NCBI GenBank assembly: GCA_005800865.1
Contig: SYEI01000404.1
Coordinates: forward strand, 1 to 6,012
Source of the DNA: Bacteroidota bacterium
GTDB lineage: Bacteria > Bacteroidota > Bacteroidia > B-17B0 > Aurantibacillaceae
Length of the DNA stretch: 6,012 nt
Direction: 5' to 3'
The position numbers and the translations under genes are program-made. Every line of letters starts with the position of its first letter. Positions within the stretch are counted from its first letter, which is position 1. Under the pieces are notes generated by a model. The model did not search any database. It was not told where the DNA came from and was given only the letters and a program-made list of their open reading frames with translations. Shown here piece after piece: positions 1 through 5,094 of the stretch.

Positions 1-1
1 A

Positions 2-1126
2 AATGCCGAAAACAGACAACTCCGTTTGTTATTATTTGGCTTAGCGCGTTCGTGGATTACACTATCGCATATACTAATGCCTTTAATAAAACAAGCCAAT
101 GGCAATAAGGAATTACAATTAAAAGTTTTAACAGCAATCAATTATTTAAAAAATCAAATTGGTATTGATAGAACCTTAAAACTGCTCGGTTTATCAAAAC
201 CATTATATTATCAATGGGTATTAGAAGCACGTTTTGATTGTTTTGATTCATATACACAACTTTGTGTTAGGCGGCATCCACAACAATTAGAACTAAAAGA
301 AGTACAAAAAATAAAAACATTATTAACGAGTTACGAAACCGACCACTGGCCAATTATATCAATACAAGCAGATTCCTTACGAAAGAAAAAATTAGTTGCT
401 AGTTTATATAGTTGGTATAAATATGCCCGATTATGGGGCATACAAAAAAAATTAGTGAAAAAGCAAAAAAAGAAAGTTGGCATTGTTGCCAAATTTCCAA
501 ACGAATACTTGCATGTGGACACCACCTTTTATCCACTAATTGATGGCAAAAATATTTGCATTAGTTTTGTAATGGATAATTATTCTAAAATGATACTAGG
601 ATATCATGTGGCTAATGCCAATACATTTGATATTGTGCGAAATTCATTAAGAAAAGCATTAAAAGTAATTGCCAAACATCCCTCACAAAAACACAGTTTT
701 TTGGTGGCAGATGGTGGCAAAGAAAACCATAATAAATACATTGATGCATTTATTGCGAAATTAAGCAAACACAAAATCACAAAAATAAGAGCTTTAAAGG
801 ATATTCGTTTCTCAAATTCTCCTGTAGAAGCGGTTCATAGAACTATCAAAGGAAGGTATTTAAGAAACAGGAAATTTGAAAGCATTAAAGCATTGGATAA
901 CTATTTAAAATGGGTGGTTGAAGATTATAATGAAATAAGACCGCATTATAAACATCGACCTCGCACACCTTACGAAGTATATTTTGACATTCCTTTAGAT
1001 TTTGATGTAAGAGAGCGAGTTAAAAAAGCCATCAAACAAAGGGTAATTAATAACAAATGTGCGGGATGCAAACAATGTACTATGGGATGTAAGAATTTAA
1101 ATAAGAGTTCGAAGTCATTAAAATAA
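2..1126 (+). CDS. IS3/IS481-like rve-type DDE transposase, 5' end outside window
   Basis: This is a transposase that cuts and joins the ends of an insertion sequence through a retroviral-integrase-like (rve) core. Numbering from a TTG codon at 26, the N-terminal part has a helix-turn-helix-like stretch (about 47-66, GIDRTLKLLGLSKPLYYQWV) resembling the region before the core in IS3 OrfB proteins. The core shows D165 (HVDTT), D229 (VADGGKEN) and E268 (SNSPVEAVHRTIKGRYLR), with the usual RPH..RPRTPYEVYF end at about 305-320. The frame is open to the left edge (NAENRQLR precede the TTG), so the real start lies upstream and TTG is not a credible start. The tail is basic and carries C345, C348, C351 and C355, which is not a standard part of the rve core. 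A hairpin 25 bases after the stop probably ends its transcript. The transposase assignment is secure; the exact IS family is not. Confidence 0.88.
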   Translation, partial: NAENRQLRLLLFGLARSWITLSHILMPLIKQANGNKELQLKVLTAINYLKNQIGIDRTLKLLGLSKPLYYQWVLEARFDCFDSYTQLCVRRHPQQLELKEVQKIKTLLTSYETDHWPIISIQADSLRKKKLVASLYSWYKYARLWGIQKKLVKKQKKKVGIVAKFPNEYLHVDTTFYPLIDGKNICISFVMDNYSKMILGYHVANANTFDIVRNSLRKALKVIAKHPSQKHSFLVADGGKENHNKYIDAFIAKLSKHKITKIRALKDIRFSNSPVEAVHRTIKGRYLRNRKFESIKALDNYLKWVVEDYNEIRPHYKHRPRTPYEVYFDIPLDFDVRERVKKAIKQRVINNKCAGCKQCTMGCKNLNKSSKSLK

Positions 1127-1148
1127 AACATTAAAAGGTGCTTGATTT

Positions 1149-1200
1149 TGTAAAAACTTCGGTACACCGAAGTTTTTCATTCAGAAAAAGCGGAAAAAAT
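1149..1200 (+). repeat. 52-bp inverted repeat, copy 1
   Basis: Bases 1149-1200 are identical to the reverse complement of 3930-3981 over all 52 positions, and identity stops abruptly at both ends. The unit begins TGTAAAAACTTCGG, contains a perfect hairpin, and ends in an A-rich run (GCGGAAAAAAT). It lies 22 bases after the transposase stop codon, which suggests it is the right end of that insertion sequence or a small associated repeat. The two copies face each other with the TG...CA tips outermost. I found no matching short target duplication outside the copies. Confidence 0.93.
1152..1177. terminator. Bidirectional hairpin terminator inside repeat copy 1
   Basis: An 11-bp perfect stem (AAAAACTTCGG at 1152-1162 with CCGAAGTTTTT at 1167-1177) closes a 4-base loop (TACA). 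A-run on one side and T-run on the other make it a plausible intrinsic terminator in both directions. On the + strand it would end the transposase transcript. Because it belongs to the 52-bp repeat, it may also be part of an element end, where it would block read-through across the insertion. Confidence 0.7.
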
Positions 1201-1232
1201 CAGTAAATTTGGGATGAGGTGAGAATAAAGGT

Positions 1233-1247
1233 TTAGGAAACTCCTAA
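1233..1247. other. Small hairpin in the non-coding stretch
   Basis: TTAGGA (1233-1238) and TCCTAA (1242-1247) form a 6-bp perfect stem with a 3-base loop. It lies in the stretch 1201-1311, which has no credible coding frame: stops occur at close intervals in each + frame. Its role is unknown, and by itself it could be chance. Confidence 0.3.
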
Positions 1248-1274
1248 TCTATGTTGCAGAAGTTAGTGTATTTG

Positions 1275-1340
1275 AAAGCAAACTAGATTTAATAGCCGGG
1301 AGGCTTGTTAGCGGGGCTACTACCCTATTGAGTTTGCTTT
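1275..1340. other. Structured, locally GC-rich inverted-repeat region
   Basis: A 10-bp perfect inverted repeat (AAAGCAAACT at 1275-1284, AGTTTGCTTT at 1331-1340) encloses 46 bases. Inside are further short pairs: AATAG (1291-1295) with CTATT (1325-1329), or alternatively TAGCC (1293-1297) with GGCTA (1315-1319). The centre (about 1293-1325) is clearly richer in G and C than its surroundings. The right arm falls inside the gspF fragment, so the structure crosses the point where that homology begins. It could be the end of an insertion element, a recombination site or part of a structured RNA. I do not recognise it. Confidence 0.4.
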
Positions 1341-1641
1341 AGATACCGTCATAAAAGATGTTTACGCAGGAAAACAATTACACGAAAGCTTAGCGGAACA
1401 TGGCATTTTCCCTAAAAAATTAGTATCTCTTATTAAAGTATCCGAAGAAGTAAATGCCCCCGAATTAATTTTTGATAAACTCAATCAACAATACTCCGAA
1501 GAAATTGAACACCAACAATTAGTGATTAGTAAAATTATTGAACCTTTGTTTTTGGTTATACTTGGTGGTTTGGTTGGCTTTATTTTAGTGGCTATGTATA
1601 CACCTTTATTTAAAATGAGTTCGGGAATCGAAGGAATGTAA
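1312..1641 (+). pseudogene. 3' fragment of a GspF/PilC-type (T2SSF domain) membrane protein gene
   Basis: GspF/PilC proteins are inner-membrane platform proteins of type II secretion and type IV pilus machines. Full-length members are about 350-400 residues with two T2SSF domains. Here only 109 codons remain, opened by an in-frame TAG at 1309-1311 and without any ATG near the 5' end. The fragment matches the end of the second T2SSF domain: the helical stretch with GKQLHESLAEHGIFPKKL (about 20-37), the acidic VSEEVNAPE segment (43-51), and the hallmark final membrane segment IIEPLFLVILGGLVGF followed by ILVAMYTPLF (about 75-100). The upstream part was probably removed or separated by the insertion to its left. 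It ends 2 bases before the next gene. Family assignment is confident; whether the system was T2SS or T4P cannot be told. Confidence 0.82.
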
Positions 1642-1643
1642 TT

Positions 1644-3056
1644 ATGAAAAAAACTATTTTAATCATATTGTTATTATTTACTGTATCTAAGATAGATGCG
1701 CAAAGCAAAATTTTCAATAACTGGGTTTTTGGAGATCGTGCTGGCCTAAATTTTAATACAACTCCTCCTTCGTTTATAAATAATTGTGTAATTAATTCAA
1801 TCGAAGGCTCCGCTTCTATTTCAGATTCAAATGGAGCATTATTATTTTACTCTGATGGAGAAAAGGTTTGGAACAAAAATCACATCCTAATGCCAAATGG
1901 CGGTGGTTTGTTAGGTCACAGTTCAGCTACACAAGGAGCTAATATTGTGCCTTTTCCTGGTCATCCAAATTTATATTATCTATTTGCTATTAATAAAGAA
2001 AATGGAAGATATGGTGGCTGTGCCTGTATATCTTACTCTATTATTGATATGAATTTAAATGGAGGACTGGGAGATGTCACCTTAAAAAATACCATACTAC
2101 ATACTCAAATTACAGAAAAGTTAGCTGTTGTAAAACATCAAAATGATACTAGTTATTGGGTGGTTGCACATGAATATGGATCAGATAAATACATGTCATA
2201 TCTTATTGACACAAATGGTATAAATATTGTGCCAGTAGTTTCTTCTATTGGAACCCCTATGTGTTGCCATTTAAATTATTCGAATTCCATTGGACAAATG
2301 AAAATATCACCCGATTGTAGTAAAATTTGCTCAGCTATTTTAAGTAACGGAATAGTTGAACTATTTGATTTCAGTTCTTTAACTGGGCAATTAACAAATT
2401 CTATTTCTATTGCCATGAATAATCCTCATACATACGGAGTTGAATTTTCGCCAGATTCAAAACTTATATACGTAACTGGTTGGTTTCCTCAGGCAGCTTA
2501 TTTATGGCAACTCAATATTTCATCGTGGAACGCCTCGTCTATATTAAGTTCATTAACTCAAATTTATTATTCAAATACGGCTAGTTATGGTCAACTACAA
2601 TTAGGCCCTGACAATAAAATATATTGTGCTAATAATCTGGAATTTACAATTAATGTTATTAATAATCCTAATACATTGGGTTGGCAATGTGATTTTCAAA
2701 GAGATCAGTTTCCCATATATAATTCATCTGGATTTGGTAGATGCGGTTGGGGGTTACCAAATCGAATTTCAGATTGTAGGAATAATATAGAAATTAACTC
2801 GGATACAATTTGTGACATCACTATTCCAAATGTAATTACACCAAACAACGATTCTATAAATGATATTTTTAGTATTACCTGCAAAAATATAAAATATTTT
2901 CCTGCGGATTTAGTAATATATAATCGCTGGGGGCAAGAGGTGTTTAATGAAGAAAAAAAATTAAATTATATTAGTCAAATACCAGACGGAGCTTATTATT
3001 ATATGTTTAGCTATCAGGCGATAAAACACAAAGGCTTTTTACAAATTTTTCATTAG
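1644..3056 (+). CDS. Secreted beta-propeller-like protein with T9SS type B sorting domain
   Basis: This 470-residue protein is predicted to be exported across the inner membrane by Sec and across the outer membrane by the type IX system. Residues 1-20 are a signal peptide (MKK, hydrophobic ILIILLLF, cleavage probably near DAQ). Residues about 27-375 resemble the propeller-like N-terminal module of Bacteroidota gliding-motility-associated proteins: IEGSASISDSNGALLFYSDG (53-72), VWNKNH, LLGHSSATQ, YGVEFSPDSKLIYV (264-277), LQLGPDNKIY (318-327) and a final GLPNRI. Residues 395-470 match the type B C-terminal domain (PNVITPNNDSINDIF, IYNRWGQEVF at 425-434, PDGAYYY, KGF near the end). Proteins with this module are often much longer, with PKD-type repeats between propeller and sorting domain; none are present here. 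AAGGA at 1631-1635 sits 8 bases before the ATG. Ligand or enzymatic activity is unknown. Confidence 0.85.
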   Translation: MKKTILIILLLFTVSKIDAQSKIFNNWVFGDRAGLNFNTTPPSFINNCVINSIEGSASISDSNGALLFYSDGEKVWNKNHILMPNGGGLLGHSSATQGANIVPFPGHPNLYYLFAINKENGRYGGCACISYSIIDMNLNGGLGDVTLKNTILHTQITEKLAVVKHQNDTSYWVVAHEYGSDKYMSYLIDTNGINIVPVVSSIGTPMCCHLNYSNSIGQMKISPDCSKICSAILSNGIVELFDFSSLTGQLTNSISIAMNNPHTYGVEFSPDSKLIYVTGWFPQAAYLWQLNISSWNASSILSSLTQIYYSNTASYGQLQLGPDNKIYCANNLEFTINVINNPNTLGWQCDFQRDQFPIYNSSGFGRCGWGLPNRISDCRNNIEINSDTICDITIPNVITPNNDSINDIFSITCKNIKYFPADLVIYNRWGQEVFNEEKKLNYISQIPDGAYYYMFSYQAIKHKGFLQIFH

Positions 3057-3067
3057 ATTATAATACA

Positions 3068-3910
3068 ATGCCTAAAAAAGTTACAGAATATCCCTTATTA
3101 CCTTTGTTTCACAAATTTATAAACGAAGCCAAAAAAGGTAAACACCTGCAAACAAGTGGTAGAAAAATAAAACCTGCAAGTATCAAGAATTACTATTACC
3201 TCGAATTACTCCTCATTAAATTCAGTAATGAGAAAGCCTTTCATATAAGAGTAAAAAATGTAGCCAATTTGACTAAAAAACAATTTGAAGATGAGAAGAA
3301 ATATTGGAAAGATTTTTACTTACAGTTTACCAACTTTCTATACAATGACTTAAATCACTACGACAACTATGTTGGAAGAATGATTAAACTATTAAGAAGT
3401 TTGTTTAATTACCTTAATACAGAGAAAGGCTTGAACATTGGAGCTTTTCATAAAAAATTTTACATCCCTAGCGAAGACATTGACATTGTGATACTCTCTC
3501 CTGAACGCTTAAATTACCTTATAGACAATAAAGAGATTGAGCAGACATTAAATGACGATTTAAAAAAAGTAAAAGATGTGTTTGTTTTTGGATGTGCTGT
3601 GGCATTGCGTTACTCCGATTTAATGGCCCTTAAAAAATCAAATCTTGAAACTACAAACCAAAGAGTGTATATTAAAATACAATCTAAAAAAACACAAACT
3701 TATACTCGTGTTAAATTACCCGAATTTGCCATTACTATATTAAATAAATACTCTAAACAATACGTTAATAAACTACTACCCGAATTTACAAAAGCATATA
3801 TGAATAAAAAAGTAAAAGACATTATGGATATTTATGGCTTTAACGAAACCGTGCAACGTACCCGAGTTACTATAGCGGGCAGAAAGGGATTCGAACTTTT
3901 CCAAAATTAG
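3068..3910 (+). pseudogene. Truncated tyrosine recombinase (phage-integrase family)
   Basis: Tyrosine recombinases integrate, excise or invert DNA. The 280 residues here hold a basic SAM-like core-binding domain (about 10-120, with KPASIKNYYYLELLL and an RSLFNYLNTEKG segment) and the first half of the catalytic domain: the box I arginine R181 in VALRYSDLMAL and the beta-hairpin lysine in SKKTQTYTRVKLP (K207 or K208). The HxxR motif, the second His/Trp and the catalytic tyrosine are all missing. Family members of this Bacteroidota type are usually about 400 residues. Homology seems to end near RVTIAG (266-271), where a tRNA-like sequence begins, and the frame stops shortly after. None of the frames downstream restores the missing box. 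The start lies 11 bases after the preceding stop. It should be inactive alone. Confidence 0.82.
3876..3896 (-). other. tRNA 3'-end-like sequence (possible att remnant)
   Basis: Read on the - strand this stretch has the geometry of a tRNA 3' end: G53-like G, a 7-base T-loop TTCGAAT, the 5-base T-stem half CCCTT, a 7-base acceptor half TCTGCCC and a discriminator G. The expected partner T-stem half is absent (AAAAG instead of AAGGG), so identity with a tRNA ends at the T-loop, as it commonly does at integration sites. It sits exactly where the recombinase loses family homology. Chance similarity remains possible because it is also in frame as coding sequence. Confidence 0.35.
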
Positions 3911-3929
3911 CATATACCAAAGATATTAC

Positions 3930-3981
3930 ATTTTTTCCGCTTTTTCTGAATGAAAAACTTCGGTGTACCGAAGTTTTTACA
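3930..3981 (-). repeat. 52-bp inverted repeat, copy 2
   Basis: This is the exact reverse complement of 1149-1200. It lies 19 bases after the stop of the truncated recombinase and about 110 bases past the end of mdh. On its right, the sequence differs from that beside copy 1, so only the 52 bp are shared at high identity. Full identity over 52 bases, next to unrelated or much-diverged flanks, suggests recent movement, gene conversion or a functional constraint on the unit. Confidence 0.93.
3953..3978. terminator. Bidirectional hairpin terminator inside repeat copy 2
   Basis: This has the same 11-bp stem as copy 1 (AAAAACTTCGG at 3953-3963 with CCGAAGTTTTT at 3968-3978), with loop TGTA. It would stop + strand transcription arriving from the truncated recombinase and back up the mdh terminator for - strand transcription. 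Confidence 0.65.
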
Positions 3982-4043
3982 GAATTCATTATAAATAGTA
4001 GTCTTTTAAAGTCTAACTCTTTTACACTCTTTACAAAACAAAA

Positions 4044-4072
4044 AAAATCCCGATACAATGTATCGGGATTTT
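4044..4072 (-). terminator. Intrinsic terminator of mdh
   Basis: AAAATCCCGATACA (4044-4057) and TGTATCGGGATTTT (4059-4072) are perfect complements around a single central base. In RNA this gives a GC-containing stem with a small loop. On the - strand it is followed by a T-run (the A-run at 4041-4047), and it begins 21 bases after the mdh stop, so it is a strong terminator for mdh and possibly the gyrB-mdh transcript. Confidence 0.88.
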
Positions 4073-4093
4073 AAATTTATATATAATTTAAAA

Positions 4094-5032
4094 TTAAGCT
4101 GTAACTGAAGATAACACAGAGTTCATGCTTCTTACTGCATCTGCACTCTTAGCAAATAATGCTTTCTCTTCGTCGTTTAATTTAAAGTCAACGATTTTTT
4201 CCCAACCGTTTTTACCAATAATCACTGGAACACCCATGCAAATATCAGATTGACCATATTCTCCTTCTAACATAACGCTGCAAGGAATTAATTTTTTCTG
4301 ATCGTTTAAGATAGCATCAACAATCGTTGCAACTGCTGCACCTGGAGCATACCAAGCAGACGTTCCTAACATACCTGTTAATGTAGCACCACCAACCATT
4401 GTGTCAGCAGCGATTTTTTTCAATGTATCAGCATCTAATGTTTGAGAAACTGGCACACCGTTATGAGTAGCTAAACGAGTTAAAGGAATCATAGTAGTAT
4501 CACCATGTCCACCAATAACAACACCTTGTACATCACTTGCTGGTGCATTTAATGCTTGAGATAAATAACAGTTGAAACGTGCGCTATCTAAAGCACCACC
4601 CATACCAATGATACGGTTTTTAGGTAAGTTACTTCCTTTTAATGCTAAGTAAGTCATTGTATCCATTGGATTAGATACGATGATGATAATTGCATTTGGA
4701 GAATGTTTTAAAACGTTTTCAGTTACTGTTTTTACAATTCCTGCATTGATACCAATTAACTCTTCACGAGTCATACCTGGTTTACGAGGAATACCAGACG
4801 TTACAACTACTACATCAGAGTTAGCTGTTTTAGCATAATCATTTGTACTTCCGCTAATGCGAGTGTTGAAACCATTTAAAGAAGCTGTTTGCATTAAATC
4901 TAATGCTTTACCTTCTGCAAAATTTTCTTTAATGTCTAAAATTACTACTTCACTAGCAATTCTTCTTTGTGCAATATATTCTGCACATGTTGCGCCTACG
5001 TTTCCGGCACCGATAACTGATACTTTTGTCAT
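4094..5032 (-). CDS. mdh: Malate dehydrogenase (LDH-like type)
   Basis: Malate dehydrogenase interconverts malate and oxaloacetate with NAD in the cytoplasm, as part of the citric acid cycle. The 312 residues are a full-length member of the lactate/malate dehydrogenase family. Visible motifs are the Rossmann glycine motif GAGNVGA (8-14), the NAD-binding acidic D33 (VVILDI), the active-site loop IPRKPGMTR (81-89) with substrate-binding R83 and R89, SNPMD with N121, D149 and R152 (GALDSARF), and catalytic H176 in GGHGDT. Arginine rather than glutamine in the loop (RKPG) marks malate rather than lactate specificity. The ATG lies 62 bases after gyrB on the same strand, after an A-rich leader with no clear Shine-Dalgarno site, as is usual in Bacteroidota. 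I see no strong terminator or clear Bacteroidota promoter in that gap, so cotranscription with gyrB is plausible. A terminator follows at 4044-4072. Confidence 0.97.
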   Translation of the reverse strand: MTKVSVIGAGNVGATCAEYIAQRRIASEVVILDIKENFAEGKALDLMQTASLNGFNTRISGSTNDYAKTANSDVVVVTSGIPRKPGMTREELIGINAGIVKTVTENVLKHSPNAIIIIVSNPMDTMTYLALKGSNLPKNRIIGMGGALDSARFNCYLSQALNAPASDVQGVVIGGHGDTTMIPLTRLATHNGVPVSQTLDADTLKKIAADTMVGGATLTGMLGTSAWYAPGAAVATIVDAILNDQKKLIPCSVMLEGEYGQSDICMGVPVIIGKNGWEKIVDFKLNDEEKALFAKSADAVRSMNSVLSSVTA

Positions 5033-5094
5033 GATTAATTATGTTTTTTTATGTTTTTACTTTTTGTTTTTTTCAATTCGAGTGAAATCGAGAA

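Larger units (their letters stand above)
1149..3981. other. 2.8-kb block bounded by perfect 52-bp inverted repeats
   Basis: The interval between the two 52-bp copies has the outline of a transposon-like unit, with terminal inverted repeats and TG...CA tips. It holds a gspF/pilC 3' fragment, an intact T9SS-exported protein gene and a truncated tyrosine recombinase, all on the + strand. It has no transposase of its own; the rve transposase lies just outside the left copy. The flanking bases (TTGATTTT on the left, GAATTCAT on the right) show no target-site duplication. It may equally be the remains of two insertion sequences in opposite orientation, or an invertible segment. The boundaries are seen directly; the mobile-unit reading is inference. 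Confidence 0.35.

Noticed and set aside
26..28. TTG as the start codon of the transposase
   Set aside because: The same frame is open to the left edge of the window and the residues before it (NAENRQLR) look like protein sequence, so the gene begins outside the window.
331..525. Minus-strand reading frame inside the transposase
   Set aside because: It is a mirror of the transposase coding strand with no recognisable domain; its F-rich content comes from the A-rich runs on the + strand.
970..1167. Minus-strand frame across the transposase tail
   Set aside because: It overlaps the conserved end of the transposase and runs through the hairpin; no family resemblance.
1251..1286. 12-codon frame starting ATG TTG CAG
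   Set aside because: It is too short, with no clear ribosome binding site and no recognisable peptide; likely chance within the structured stretch.
1291..1325. Integron attC site
   Set aside because: GTTAGCG here does not fit the GTTRRRY core, there is no matching inverse core at the expected place, and no integron integrase is present.
1136..3995. Target-site duplication outside the 52-bp repeats
   Set aside because: The bases just outside the copies (TTGATTTT and GAATTCAT) do not match at lengths of 3 to 9, so no duplication can be claimed.
3870..4058. Minus-strand frame spanning repeat copy 2 and the mdh terminator
   Set aside because: It is made of the repeat, a terminator and antisense recombinase sequence, which is not a plausible gene.
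5033..5094. Promoter or terminator between gyrB and mdh
   Set aside because: Only a weak TCGA/TCGA pairing is present, with no stable stem and no clear TAnnTTTG element, so neither can be supported.
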